44,777 bases of DNA from Acidobacteriota bacterium (GCA_026394055.1 JAPKYZ010000093.1:1-44777); one strand, 5' to 3'. Shown: positions 8,691-17,419, counted from the first letter of the stretch. Numbers and translations are program-made. The notes: generated from the letters alone by a model not told the origin.

Positions 8691-11600
8691 TTACCAGATC
8701 AGCTTCAGCGCCAACTGCATGTTGCGCGGTTCACCGAAGCCCAGGCCCGGAGCGCCGCCGCCATTGCGGGTGTTGGTAATCAGGCCGAACGTGCTGGCCG
8801 AGTTCCGGTTGGTGCCGGGGTTGGCCAGGTTCGCACGGTCAAAGATGTTGAAGATCTCGGCACGGAACTGCGCCGAAACACGTTCCTTGACGAGCGGGAT
8901 GTTCTTGAAGATGCTGAAGTCCACCGAGCCGAAGCCGGGGCCATACAGGGTATTGCGTCCCAGGTTGCCAAACGTACCCGCCGCCGCCGGAGCAAATGCC
9001 GCCGGGTTGAAGTACGGGATGGCGCCGAAGGGAGTGGCGCGAGCAGCGACGCCGCTGTAGGGGTCACCCACCAGGTCGACGCGGTCGCGATTGTCCAACG
9101 AGCCGCTGCGGTTGGTGCCGGACAGCAGGTCCAGCGGCTCACCAGTGTGGGCCGTGAACAGAGCATTCAACTGCCAGCCGCCCGTCAGGCGCTTCATCTT
9201 CGTCGTGAAGGTCGGCACGTCGTAGCTGACAAAGCCAGTGAAGATGTGGCGGATGTCAAAGCTCGCCGAACCGTATTCACGGCGCAGGTTGAAGCTATTG
9301 GCCGCCAGCGCGTTGCGCACGTTGGAGCCGTTGTCGAGCGCGTGCGCCCAGGTGTAGTTGGCGGTGACGGTGAAGTTCTTCACCCGGGTCACGCGCAACT
9401 GCGTCTGCAGCGAGTTGTAGTTGGAGTTGGCGATGGTCTCCAGGATGTTGATGCCACCCAAGGTCGGGTACTGGTCAGCCAGCAGACGCTTGCCATTCAC
9501 CACCGGATTGATGGAGCGCAGCAGCGACAGCTTGGTGCCCTTGGAACCGACATAGCCCACTTGCAACATCGTGTTCTTCGACAGCTGTTGCTGGATGTTC
9601 AGGTTGAAGTTCTGCACGTAGGGCGTGCGGAAGTCCGGGCTGACACCATAGGCGCCCACGTTGGTGGGCACACCGGTGGTCGGGAAGGTGGGTTCGCCCG
9701 GCAGGATGTTGAAACCGCTGCGGGTCTGCGTGAACACCGGGCTGTCGCCAGCCGGATTGGCATGGACACCGGCCGAGCCGCCATTGGGCGTACCGGTGTT
9801 GGCCACCATGAAGTTCAGCGGCGGCGTGTCATAGAAGAAGCCGTAGCTGCCGCGGATCACGGTCTTGGGGCGCCAGTTGTAGGCGAAACCAAAGCGAGGC
9901 GCGAAGTTGTTCAGGTCGCGCGGCCACAGGGTGTTCAGATCCTTGCCCACGGTCTTGAAGCCCTGGCCCGGGATGAACGAGGTGATGCTGTTACGCGTGT
10001 CATACAGCGGTCCCACGTAGCTGTAGCGGACACCAAAGTTGAGGTTCAACTTGGAGGTGACCTGCAGGTTGTCGTGCACCCACCAGTCAAACGTATTCTG
10101 GCGGTAGTCGCGCTGCAGTTGGCCGTTCACGATGGTGGCGCCATTGTTGGCGGTGACGTAGCCGGCCATGAAGTCAGCCAGCGAACGCAGGGGAGCGGAC
10201 ACCGAGGCATCCGAGGCCCAGGGGCCACGCGTGCCGTCGAAGGTGAAGCTGCCGCGCTTGTTGGTGTCATAGAACACGTCGAAGTGCGCGCGGCGGTATT
10301 CGCCACCAAACTTCAGCTGATGCTTGCCGACGGTCCAGCTCAAGTTCTCAGTGATGTGGCCGGTGGTGTCGATGCGGCCCAGCGGCTGCGTGCTGGAAGC
10401 GCCCGCAAAGTTGGTGATGCGCAGCGTGGGCGAACCGCCCAGGCTTCCGCTCTGCGAAACGCCCGTGTTCAAGCCAGCCGCGATCGGGTTCGGGCTGATG
10501 TCCAGGTCGTTGAAGGTTTGCAGGAAGTAGTTGGCGCCCAACAACAACTGGCTGACCAGGCGCGGCGACAAGGTGCTGGTCAGGTTGACCGAGGCGTTGT
10601 GCATGCGGCTGGGAGCAATCTGGAAGTATTCACGGTAGGGGATGCCGTTGTCCGCCACCTGCTTACCGGTGCCGCCGAAGTAGCGGGCTGAAAGGTTGTT
10701 GTTCTGGTTGATGGCGTAGTCCAGCTTAACGATGCCGTTGTAGCTGTCATAGTCATTCCGCTCGTTGGCGCTCAGGTTGTTGGTGGTCGCCGGCAGATTG
10801 GCGTAGCGCGCGGGCCAGAACTTCAACAGGTTGGTCGAAACCGAGCTCACCGGCACGTTAAAGCGGGTCAGCAGGGTCCGCGCCTGATCCACCCAAGCGG
10901 TGGAGGGGTGCGTGTTCAGCAGCGCGGTGTTGGCAATCGCCTTCTGGCCTTCCAGCGTCGCAAAGTAGAACAGCTTGTTCTTGACGATCGGGCCGCCCAC
11001 CGAGAAGCCCCACTGGTTGTTGCGGATCACCGGCTTGATGTCGGTGGCGGGGTTCTTGAAGGCGTTATAGTTGGCGAAATATTCGTTGCGGTTGAAGTAA
11101 TACGCCGAACCGTGCAACTGGTTGGTGCCGGACTTGATCACCAGGTTGACGTTGGAACCACCGTTGCGGCCCTGTTCGGCGCTGGCGTTGGTGGCAACGG
11201 CGAACTGGTCAATCGCTTCCACCGGCAGCAGCGTACCGGCGATACCGGCCACACCACCCTGATTCACGGCGGAGGCATTGTGGAAGGCGTCGTTGTTGTC
11301 GGCGCCGTCAATCTGATAGTTGTTGCCAGAGGTGCGCATGCCGTTGACGGAGCTGGAGGTGGGCGAAACGCCCGGGGCCAGCTTCAACATCTGACGGAAA
11401 TCGCGGCCGTTCATCGGCAGGTCCTGCACCATTTGCGGACCGACGACGCCCGCCAAGGTAGAAGACGTGGTGTCGAGCGTGACGGCCGTGGCCGACACTT
11501 CCACCATCGTGGCCTGTTGGGCCACGCCGAGCTTTACACCAATGTTGGTGACACGCGACACAGCCACTTCTACGTCTTTGACGCTGGTGGTCTGGAAGCC

Positions 11601-11846
11601 ATTCTTGGAAACGGTGACGACGTACATGCCGAGTGCGAGGTCGGGGACGATAAACTCACCAGCCGAGGTGGTGACGGTTTCACGGACGATGCCGGTGCCC
11701 ACATTTTGCGCCTTGACGGCAGCGTCAGGAATAGCAGCACCGGTGGTGTCCACGACACTGCCGGAAATGCTGCCACGGAAGCTTTGGGCGAAGAGGCCCG
11801 CTGCGGCCAAACCAGTCAAAAAAACGGTTCGGAGGAAACTACTCAT
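8691..11846 (-). CDS. TonB-dependent receptor-like outer membrane protein with carboxypeptidase-regulatory domain
   Basis: A 1051-residue protein of the Oar-like group abundant in Acidobacteriota. A start at ATG 11846 gives a signal peptide (MSSFLRTVFLTGLAAAGLF) and has AAAGGAG six bases upstream; the frame before that is low-complexity non-coding. Residues about 22-105 form a carboxypeptidase-regulatory beta-sandwich (ISGSVVDTTGAAIPDA). Residues about 120-220 are plug-like, with GRDFRQMLKLAPGVS and YQIDGADNNDAFHN. The remainder is beta-barrel, with FSVGGPIVKNKLFYF, and ends in an aromatic residue (ALKLIW), as outer membrane barrels do. It probably imports or binds oligosaccharides or peptides, given its catabolic neighbours. 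It has its own terminator, and an upstream terminator isolates it from the 12049 gene. Confidence 0.93.
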   Translation of the reverse strand: MSSFLRTVFLTGLAAAGLFAQSFRGSISGSVVDTTGAAIPDAAVKAQNVGTGIVRETVTTSAGEFIVPDLALGMYVVTVSKNGFQTTSVKDVEVAVSRVTNIGVKLGVAQQATMVEVSATAVTLDTTSSTLAGVVGPQMVQDLPMNGRDFRQMLKLAPGVSPTSSSVNGMRTSGNNYQIDGADNNDAFHNASAVNQGGVAGIAGTLLPVEAIDQFAVATNASAEQGRNGGSNVNLVIKSGTNQLHGSAYYFNRNEYFANYNAFKNPATDIKPVIRNNQWGFSVGGPIVKNKLFYFATLEGQKAIANTALLNTHPSTAWVDQARTLLTRFNVPVSSVSTNLLKFWPARYANLPATTNNLSANERNDYDSYNGIVKLDYAINQNNNLSARYFGGTGKQVADNGIPYREYFQIAPSRMHNASVNLTSTLSPRLVSQLLLGANYFLQTFNDLDISPNPIAAGLNTGVSQSGSLGGSPTLRITNFAGASSTQPLGRIDTTGHITENLSWTVGKHQLKFGGEYRRAHFDVFYDTNKRGSFTFDGTRGPWASDASVSAPLRSLADFMAGYVTANNGATIVNGQLQRDYRQNTFDWWVHDNLQVTSKLNLNFGVRYSYVGPLYDTRNSITSFIPGQGFKTVGKDLNTLWPRDLNNFAPRFGFAYNWRPKTVIRGSYGFFYDTPPLNFMVANTGTPNGGSAGVHANPAGDSPVFTQTRSGFNILPGEPTFPTTGVPTNVGAYGVSPDFRTPYVQNFNLNIQQQLSKNTMLQVGYVGSKGTKLSLLRSINPVVNGKRLLADQYPTLGGINILETIANSNYNSLQTQLRVTRVKNFTVTANYTWAHALDNGSNVRNALAANSFNLRREYGSASFDIRHIFTGFVSYDVPTFTTKMKRLTGGWQLNALFTAHTGEPLDLLSGTNRSGSLDNRDRVDLVGDPYSGVAARATPFGAIPYFNPAAFAPAAAGTFGNLGRNTLYGPGFGSVDFSIFKNIPLVKERVSAQFRAEIFNIFDRANLANPGTNRNSASTFGLITNTRNGGGAPGLGFGEPRNMQLALKLIW

Positions 11847-11904
11847 TGAGACTCCTTTGAAAATACAGGATTTAGAGGTACGACAGAGACCCGCTGATGA
11901 TGTA

Positions 11905-11932
11905 ATTTTAACACAGCGGGACACCGTTTCGA
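11905..11932 (-). promoter_or_regulatory. possible promoter of the receptor gene
   Basis: On the minus strand TCGAAA (11932-11927) and TAAAAT (11910-11905) are separated by 16 bp, about 60 bp upstream of the start codon. The -10 is good and the -35 is weak. The AT-rich -10 stands out in a GC-rich stretch. Confidence 0.35.
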
Positions 11933-11990
11933 CACCAAAACTTGTCCGCGGGCTGGGGTGAAACCGGGGGTGAACGGCAGCGGAGGGGGG

Positions 11991-12026
11991 CAAAAAAGTG
12001 GGCCGGCCTGGAGGAGCACCGGCCCA
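11991..12026 (-). terminator. intrinsic terminator of the 148-residue protein gene
   Basis: On the minus strand an 8-bp stem (TGGGCCGG / CCGGCCCA) with a 12-base loop is followed by six T residues. It starts 22 bp after the stop codon at 12049. Confidence 0.75.
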
Positions 12027-12048
12027 AAGGGGTAAGGAGAAACGAACC

Positions 12049-12495
12049 CTAACGATTTGCTTGGTGGTTGCGAATGGCGGCCGCGCCAAGCAAGCCCGCG
12101 GCGCCAAAGTTGGTCCAGGCGGCGGCTTTTTCAGCCTGCGGCGCCTTACGAAGAAGTAGATATTGGGCGAGCAATCCCCCGCCCGCAATGCCGGCCTTCA
12201 AGCCAAAGCTGCGACCGTCAAAACGGCCCGCCTGACCGCGCACCAGCGGGTTCAGCTCCGGCCGTCCCCAGGAGGAAGCCGTATCGGCCGCCAACGCTCC
12301 GGCCAAGGCCACGGCCGAGAGCTTCCACAGCAAGGACCGCCGCACCGGCGCGTCTGACCGAAGCTGCTCCACCTGCTGCTGAAGGTTCTGATACTGCTGC
12401 GGTTCCATCGCCTGCTGGGCAGAGCTGAGCGCCGGAAAAACCAGGGAGGCCATCAGCACCCCGCTCCAGATCCGCGCCGCACCGCTGTTCCGCAT
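12049..12495 (-). CDS. small exported or membrane protein of unknown function
   Basis: A 148-residue product starting at ATG 12495 (MRNSGAARIWSGVLMASLVF), which begins with a signal peptide cut near SSAQQA. The longer frame upstream crosses a repeat element and is unlikely to be translated. A glutamine-rich short helix (PQQYQNLQQQVEQLRSD) follows, then three hydrophobic Ala/Gly/Leu-rich segments (about 55-75, 103-120 and 130-143), suggesting a small membrane protein. I do not recognise a family. It is transcribed alone: a terminator follows at 11991-12026. Confidence 0.7.
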   Translation of the reverse strand: MRNSGAARIWSGVLMASLVFPALSSAQQAMEPQQYQNLQQQVEQLRSDAPVRRSLLWKLSAVALAGALAADTASSWGRPELNPLVRGQAGRFDGRSFGLKAGIAGGGLLAQYLLLRKAPQAEKAAAWTNFGAAGLLGAAAIRNHQANR

Positions 12496-12599
12496 GACTT
12501 GAGTATTGGGCCCAGACAGCGACAGACACCTGAGAAGATTCGGGCGAAAGTACTGAGCCGGGTGCCGTGGCCGGTCTAGTACAGGGGCGCCTAAGCAAA

Positions 12600-12723
12600 G
12601 TGGCGCAGGCTTCAGCCTGCAGGCGAAATTCATTCCGCCCCGGGATGGTGTTGGGGGGTGCTTGTGCGTGAGGTGACCAGGCGGGACTGAAGAAGTCCCT
12701 CTACAGGCTGAAGTCTGCGCCAC
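12600..12723. repeat. MITE-like element with 23-bp inverted ends
   Basis: The left arm 12600-12622 (starting GTGGCGCAGGCTTCAGCC) and the right arm 12701-12723 are inverted copies matching at 21 of 23 positions, enclosing 78 bp. An internal small hairpin (GGGACT-N5-AGTCCC) lies near the right arm. There is no coding capacity. It resembles short interspersed extragenic repeats of large soil-bacterium genomes. Confidence 0.7.
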
Positions 12724-12747
12724 CCGCTTGGCGGCCTTACTCCGCTG

Positions 12748-13986
12748 TTAGTAGCGGACCACAGCGCCCGGCGTGCCATCGGGCCGCAGCCAGCGGGAGG
12801 AGAGAAAATCGCCGCGGCGTTCAACATTCTGGACCTCGAAGCGGTCGAAGTACTCAACGAAGCCCAGCAGCGGAGCGGTCACCTTGCTATCCCGCAACAC
12901 CAAACCATCGAGTCCGCGAGCCGTCACCGTGCCGTTGATGGTGCTGCGGGCGATCTCGACACCCGTGTAGACCGCACCCGCGCCATCGGGCGAGGACGAG
13001 GAGAACTGGATGGCGATCGGGTTGCCCGCCACCGGCTCAGCCCCGGCATCGAGCGTCGATTCCAGGATCACCAGGTTCGACTTGGCGCGGAAGCCCGTCA
13101 CCTTGGGGCCGGACTGCGAGTAGGCGTAGAAGGCGCGGGTGAAGTTGGCCGTCGAGTTCAAGTTGACGAAGTAGACGCCGTCGAAGGAGCCGCCCGCCGC
13201 GTCGTGATCGTTCTCGGTCCAGACGCCGGTGCCGAAGCAGGCGTTGTCGACGTGGGCGCAGTAGTTGCCTTGGGTGGGGCTGGCGGCCGGGTCCAGCTTG
13301 CGGCCGTTGAAGCGGGTCTCGACGTTGATGAAGTAGAGGTTGTGGCCGCCTTCAAAGGCGATGCCCACGCGGCGGTTGCTATTGAAGACCGCGTCGCGGA
13401 CCACGATGTTCTGCAGCGCCAGCGCTTCCGGGGCGTCGGAGGTCGTCGCGTGCTGGCCGCCCAGCTGCAGGCCATCGGTGCCGCAGAACGAGCCGTTGAC
13501 GTTCAGCAGGGCCACCGTGTTCAGTTGACCGGCGAAGCGGAAGCAGTGGCGGCCACCATCTTCCGCCGACGGCGTCACGATGTTGGTTTCGAACTGGCGA
13601 TTGCCGGCCACCTGGACGTTCTCGACGATCACTTCGGCTTTCGGCTGGGTGCGGCCGTCGAGCGTGACGGGCGAGGTCATATTCTCGGTACCGGCGTACT
13701 TGCTGAGGCGGAAATTACGGAGGCGCATCCGGGATTTCAGGTTCAGCACCGAGACCAGGTAGGTACGGCCTTCGCCGTCCAGCGTGGCGTACTCAGGTAA
13801 GGTATCGATGCAGCGCTGTAGGGCCTGCGTGTCGTCAGAATTGCCGTCGGCCACGGTGCCGCAGGCGGAGGCGTTCAAAACAAAGGACTGAAACTTGGCT
13901 TCGAGAGTTTCCACCAGACTGTTGGCTCGGCTGCGGACCTCAGTTGCTTCCATCGCCAGAGTGAGTGCCAGTGCCAGGGTTCCCAT
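12748..13986 (-). CDS. parallel beta-helix (pectate-lyase-fold) protein
   Basis: A 412-residue protein started at ATG 13986 (MGTLALALTLAMEATEV); an upstream in-frame ATG exists but runs through the tandem TGGTACCA sites. The start of the fold is recognisable: GTVADGNSDDTQALQRCIDT, the DDTxAxQ motif of pectate-lyase-3/GH28-like proteins, then LDGEGRTYLV and repeated short beta-coils (VIVENVQVAG, ALQNIVVRDAVFNS, LYFINVETRFNG, VYFVNLNSTANF, LVILESTLDAG, VLRDSKVTAPL). It probably binds or cleaves a polysaccharide, but catalytic residues cannot be assigned by eye. The signal peptide is weak, so localisation is uncertain. Dyad repeats lie on both sides. Confidence 0.8.
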   Translation of the reverse strand: MGTLALALTLAMEATEVRSRANSLVETLEAKFQSFVLNASACGTVADGNSDDTQALQRCIDTLPEYATLDGEGRTYLVSVLNLKSRMRLRNFRLSKYAGTENMTSPVTLDGRTQPKAEVIVENVQVAGNRQFETNIVTPSAEDGGRHCFRFAGQLNTVALLNVNGSFCGTDGLQLGGQHATTSDAPEALALQNIVVRDAVFNSNRRVGIAFEGGHNLYFINVETRFNGRKLDPAASPTQGNYCAHVDNACFGTGVWTENDHDAAGGSFDGVYFVNLNSTANFTRAFYAYSQSGPKVTGFRAKSNLVILESTLDAGAEPVAGNPIAIQFSSSSPDGAGAVYTGVEIARSTINGTVTARGLDGLVLRDSKVTAPLLGFVEYFDRFEVQNVERRGDFLSSRWLRPDGTPGAVVRY

Positions 13987-14038
13987 GTGTTCGCCTGAGA
14001 CCAGTGTGCGGCCCGAAGTCGGGAAAACCCTGAGGAGT

Positions 14039-14056
14039 TGGTACCAGGTGGTACCA
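14039..14056. promoter_or_regulatory. tandem palindromes TGGTACCA, possible operator
   Basis: Two copies of the 8-bp palindrome TGGTACCA are spaced one helical turn apart (10-bp period, TGGTACCAGG twice). They lie about 53-70 bp upstream of the beta-helix gene start on its promoter side. A regulator binding site is plausible; no regulator gene is adjacent. Confidence 0.4.
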
Positions 14057-14264
14057 GGGAAAAACGGCACTTCGTACTGTGAGGGACATCGTAGGCCGTA
14101 GGGGGTAAGGTGGAGCTAAGGCCGGGGTAGACGGCCGGAGGTTGAGGGAAGAATAGGCCCGCTCAAGGGCGCTCGGGCGCCGGGCCGCCCAAGTGGGGCC
14201 CACACCGATCTATTTGATTCAGAAGGCTTTATTGAGTCAGCCGCAGCATGGACGGGCAAGCGTC

Positions 14265-14330
14265 AGCCCCATGCGTCAGCTTGGGGCTTCTTCCTGGACC
14301 CGAAGAAGCCCCAAGCTCACGCATGGGGCT
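14265..14330. repeat. 66-bp near-perfect hairpin, REP-like
   Basis: Arms of 29 bp (14265-14293 and 14302-14330, beginning AGCCCCATGCGT) match at 28 of 29 positions around an 8-base loop CTGGACCC. There is no T-tract, so a repetitive extragenic palindrome is more likely than a simple terminator, although it lies downstream of the TIM-barrel gene and may stop or protect that transcript. Confidence 0.75.
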
Positions 14331-14374
14331 AGACGGACGCCACTAGTCAGAAAATTGCTAGTACCGGAATGAGA

Positions 14375-15460
14375 CTATCCGCGCCAGCGGACGCCCAAAT
14401 TAAGGACCTTACGGCAGTAATCGAGGCTCCGGGTCATGTGTTCCAGCTGTTGGTACTTAAGGGCCTCTACATAAGCCTCAGGCCGGCCGGGGTAGTCTTC
14501 CACCACCATCGGCTTGTCGTACGGACGGCCGCGCTTGGCCAGAGCAATGAACTGCGCGAGCTCACTGGCGCGAGCCCGGGGGAACAGGTCCCACCACTCG
14601 CGCGCGTCTTTGCCAGTGGTCGTCACCGGCAGGACGACGGGCGGACGCGCGGTGATCGGCTTGCAATAGATGTGGACCCCGGCGGGCATCAGCTCGCGAG
14701 CGCGCGCCACCAGCTTCCTAAAGTCCGACGTGCCTTCACCCAGCGGGACCCACTGTACCGCAATGCCCTCCGGATGCTCGTAGACCACGGAATCCCGCAG
14801 GTGGAACGTGACAGCCAGCGGGGCCAGGTGCTCAATGGTGGTGGCGGGGTCTTCAAAGACAAAGACCGGGTTGCCGGTGTCCAGGTAGCTGCCGACAAAC
14901 TCCTTGCCCGCCATCTCGATCACCTGGCGCGTCTCCCACGCCTGCAGTTCCTTGTGATTCTCGATGCCGATCTTGATGCCGGCATCCATCACCTGACTGC
15001 GCACCTCGCGCAAAACCTTCACCGTGGTCTCGATGTGCTTTTCCACCGGACCCGGGGGCATGCCCCGCCGGTCAGAAGCGAGCAACGCTCGCACAATCGG
15101 CGACCCCACGGCCTTCGCCCGTTCGATGTTCTTGCGCAGCGTGGCAACGTTCGCCGCATACGCGTCGGCCGTCTTGGGCAGGATGGTGCCGCCGCCAGTC
15201 TCGACCCGGAGCTTCGCTTCCTGGGTCCACTGGCGGAGCTCAGCCCAGTGCGTGGGGTCCATCACACCGGGGTCGAGCGAATCCTGCAGAAAGATCGCGT
15301 CCAGCTTTTGCTCAATGCACCAATCGATCAGCTTCCGGTCGTTCCAGCGCTGGAAGCGCAGGCAGTAGGTATTGATCCCGAGCGGCCACGGATCAGCGGG
15401 AGGCGCGGCCGCGGCGGCCGAAGCGGCCAGCGTGGAAGTAAGGAAACTGCGACGTGTCAT
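14375..15460 (-). CDS. Tat-exported sugar phosphate isomerase/epimerase-like TIM barrel
   Basis: A 361-residue protein beginning MTRRSFLTSTLAASAAAA, a clear twin-arginine signal. The rest is a xylose-isomerase-like/AP-endonuclease-2 TIM barrel: LGINTYCLRF at strand 1, KLDAIFLQDS, KLRVETGGG, GIKIGIENHKE with the metal-binding Glu, SYLDTGNPVF with Asp, TFHLRDSVVYEHPEG with His, and the late strand MVVEDYPGRPE. Family members isomerise or epimerise sugars or cleave related compounds with a divalent metal. Export is common for this group in Acidobacteriota and suggests action on a periplasmic carbohydrate. It is the gene downstream of the ceramidase-like gene, with a 31-bp gap. Confidence 0.88.
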   Translation of the reverse strand: MTRRSFLTSTLAASAAAAAPPADPWPLGINTYCLRFQRWNDRKLIDWCIEQKLDAIFLQDSLDPGVMDPTHWAELRQWTQEAKLRVETGGGTILPKTADAYAANVATLRKNIERAKAVGSPIVRALLASDRRGMPPGPVEKHIETTVKVLREVRSQVMDAGIKIGIENHKELQAWETRQVIEMAGKEFVGSYLDTGNPVFVFEDPATTIEHLAPLAVTFHLRDSVVYEHPEGIAVQWVPLGEGTSDFRKLVARARELMPAGVHIYCKPITARPPVVLPVTTTGKDAREWWDLFPRARASELAQFIALAKRGRPYDKPMVVEDYPGRPEAYVEALKYQQLEHMTRSLDYCRKVLNLGVRWRG

Positions 15461-15491
15461 GATGGCTCCGTGAAATCGGCGGGCACCCGCG

Positions 15492-16928
15492 CTAGGGCTT
15501 GCTTAAGAGATCTTTGACGGCTTGCGTGATCACCGGGGCCGCTTCCGGGCCGATCGAGTTCACTTCGCCATAGAGACGCTTGGGCGCGTTGTTCAGCCAG
15601 GGTGCCTGGTTGTCCCATTCGGCCTTCGGGATGATGTAGCCGATCTCGTCGTTGGTCAGCCCCAGCACCATCCGATACGGCGCCTTCATCATCGTCTTGA
15701 CACCGGGCTCAATCGCCGCATCGGGGAAGTCGGCGCCCGGGTAACGGACCACGCCGCCCAGGCTGATCTCGGGATACAGCTCACCCGGAATCGCCGCCGC
15801 TTCGAGCAACGGTTTGCCGCGATGCATGATGCGCAGCAGACCCACGGGCGTCGTGCTCACCTTGTCCGGACCAAAGGCCTTGCGGCCCTTGTAGAGATTC
15901 AAGTCGCCGGCTTGCACAAACCCCAGGTTCGACACCGGGATCTTCACCAGCGTCTCCTGGTAGGTGACTTTGCTCGCACTCGATTGCGGAGTCTTCAAGA
16001 TCGTGTCCACCACGATATCGGCCACACCATTGCCGATCACCTCGGCCAAGCGGAAGGAGTCAGCGGGCGCAATCTCGTTGTAGCGCGGGTCCCGCACCTT
16101 AACGCCCAGCGGCGTCATCAAGCCACCCAAGGCGCCATTCACAAAGATGGTGACGCCACCCAGACGAGACTCCGTGTCCCGAGCCAGGGCCCACGGGAAA
16201 TCGGCCGTCAGCAGCGTGTTCTTCGAACCCAGCGCCTCCGGATGGTTGGCCCAGTTGATCAGCGTGGCGATGCCGCGGCCGTTGCCGCGCGTCAGGCGGA
16301 GGATCACCAACTCGTCATCCAGCACTTGCGGCGGACGGCTGTCTCGAACGTAGTTGGCCAGCTCCGGCGGATGCGTCTTGGTGACGGCCAGCTTGGCGCC
16401 ACGCATCGATTTCAATGCCGCCTGCGCCGCCTCAATCGTGCGGCGGACCACAAAAGCGTTGTACTCGTCGCTGATCCCGCTGACGCCATCTTTGGGACCC
16501 CATAGGCCCAGCGTGTCGGGCGTTTCGTGGCTATGGGTGGCCGAAACCACCACCTGCGCTTGCGGCACGCCCGCGCGGATCTTCAGCACGTCGTCGTAAA
16601 ACAACCCGATCGAATCAACCGAGCACAGCACCACCGGCGGACCGCCGGAGCGCATCGCCAGACAACGCGCGTACAGCTCATCATGAACGCCCGTGGCGAC
16701 GCGATTGTTGCCGAAGCCGGCAATGTAGACCGGCTTGTTGGGATCAATAGCAGGAGTGATAGCGCGTACAGCGGCGCCGGCTTGAATGCCACCCTGAACG
16801 GGTACGGCGCACAGCCACGGCAGTAGGGCTAGGGTCGGGAAAGAGAATCGCCGGATCAACCTGGAACTATAACATTGCCGGGACTCGAGACCCAAGCCAG
16901 GTGGGCCGATCGATGGGCGACAACGCAT
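15492..16928 (-). CDS. neutral/alkaline ceramidase-like hydrolase, exported
   Basis: Up to 478 residues. It resembles the N-terminal domain of neutral non-lysosomal ceramidases: IQAGAAVRAITP at the start of the mature protein, VLCSVDSIG, ATHSHETPDTLG for the zinc-binding HxH-type motif, NWANHPEALGSKNTLLTADFPW and FVNGALGGLMTPLG. The family cleaves the amide bond of ceramide, but many bacterial homologues have unknown substrates. The start is ambiguous. ATG 16928 shares one base with the stop of the upstream gene (TGATG) and gives a long basic leader; TTG 16859 gives a compact signal peptide (RRFSFPTLALLPWLCAV). I report the longer frame. Confidence 0.85.
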   Translation of the reverse strand: MRCRPSIGPPGLGLESRQCYSSRLIRRFSFPTLALLPWLCAVPVQGGIQAGAAVRAITPAIDPNKPVYIAGFGNNRVATGVHDELYARCLAMRSGGPPVVLCSVDSIGLFYDDVLKIRAGVPQAQVVVSATHSHETPDTLGLWGPKDGVSGISDEYNAFVVRRTIEAAQAALKSMRGAKLAVTKTHPPELANYVRDSRPPQVLDDELVILRLTRGNGRGIATLINWANHPEALGSKNTLLTADFPWALARDTESRLGGVTIFVNGALGGLMTPLGVKVRDPRYNEIAPADSFRLAEVIGNGVADIVVDTILKTPQSSASKVTYQETLVKIPVSNLGFVQAGDLNLYKGRKAFGPDKVSTTPVGLLRIMHRGKPLLEAAAIPGELYPEISLGGVVRYPGADFPDAAIEPGVKTMMKAPYRMVLGLTNDEIGYIIPKAEWDNQAPWLNNAPKRLYGEVNSIGPEAAPVITQAVKDLLSKP

Positions 16929-17350
16929 CAGCGCTGGGGGTGGCGCAAACTGGCGGCCAGATTTTGCAGACCTTCCACCAACCGCTCCACCGCCTGGGCT
17001 CCGCCGCCGGCCTGCTCATCCAGACGAGCTTCAATGCGGGCCAGCGACTCTTCAATGGCGGTCAACCGGCGGTCCATCGTGCCGGCCGATCCGCCCAGCG
17101 GAGGCGTGGTGCGGATCGGCGCGGCGGCAAGCGTGGCAGCGGACGGCATCCCGGGGGGAGGGGAAACGGGAGGCGTCCTGTCTCGCTGGCGAACATAGTC
17201 TTCCAGCAGCGATTGCACGTCGTCGCGGCGTTGCGCGGCTTCGTGAGCGAAGTTGGGGGCCGGCGGGGCGGGCTCGGACTTCTCCGGCCGCACGCGAGCC
17301 CTGGCCGCCGCGGCGGCGGTGCCATTGCCCGTGGATTTCTTCCAAGTCAT
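16928..17350 (-). CDS. small coiled-coil protein of unknown function
   Basis: A 140-residue protein starting at ATG 17350 with a reasonable AAGGGA upstream. The first about 95 residues are low-complexity and rich in Ala, Arg and Pro, with one helical piece (RRDDVQSLLEDYVRQRDR). The C-terminal about 45 residues have regular hydrophobic spacing (MDRRLTAIEESLARIEARLD), typical of a coiled coil. There is no signal peptide, so it is probably cytoplasmic. I cannot name a family. Its stop overlaps the ATG of the ceramidase-like frame. The low complexity means several frames are open here, so the call is moderate. Confidence 0.58.
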   Translation of the reverse strand: MTWKKSTGNGTAAAAARARVRPEKSEPAPPAPNFAHEAAQRRDDVQSLLEDYVRQRDRTPPVSPPPGMPSAATLAAAPIRTTPPLGGSAGTMDRRLTAIEESLARIEARLDEQAGGGAQAVERLVEGLQNLAASLRHPQR

Positions 17351-17419
17351 CGCCCGGTATCCCTTACCTGGGCATGTATCGTCGCCATCAGGGAAAAACT
17401 TTAGGAATGCCTGGGCGGT

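Larger units (their letters stand above)
13987..14374. other. 388-bp intergenic region
   Basis: Contains tandem TGGTACCA palindromes (14039-14056) just upstream of the beta-helix gene and a 66-bp near-perfect hairpin (14265-14330) downstream of the TIM-barrel gene. I see no credible gene or RNA in the rest. Confidence 0.6.

Noticed and set aside
8670..10691. A 673-codon open frame on the plus strand opposite the TonB-type receptor gene
   Set aside because: It is an antisense shadow: the opposite frame has a signal peptide, domains and a ribosome site, while this translation is Arg/Gln/Val-rich without any motif.
12600..12723. Insertion sequence
   Set aside because: No transposase or coding capacity lies between the inverted arms.
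14265..14330. CRISPR repeat or intrinsic terminator
   Set aside because: There is only one hairpin with no spacer array, and no T-tract follows it on either strand.
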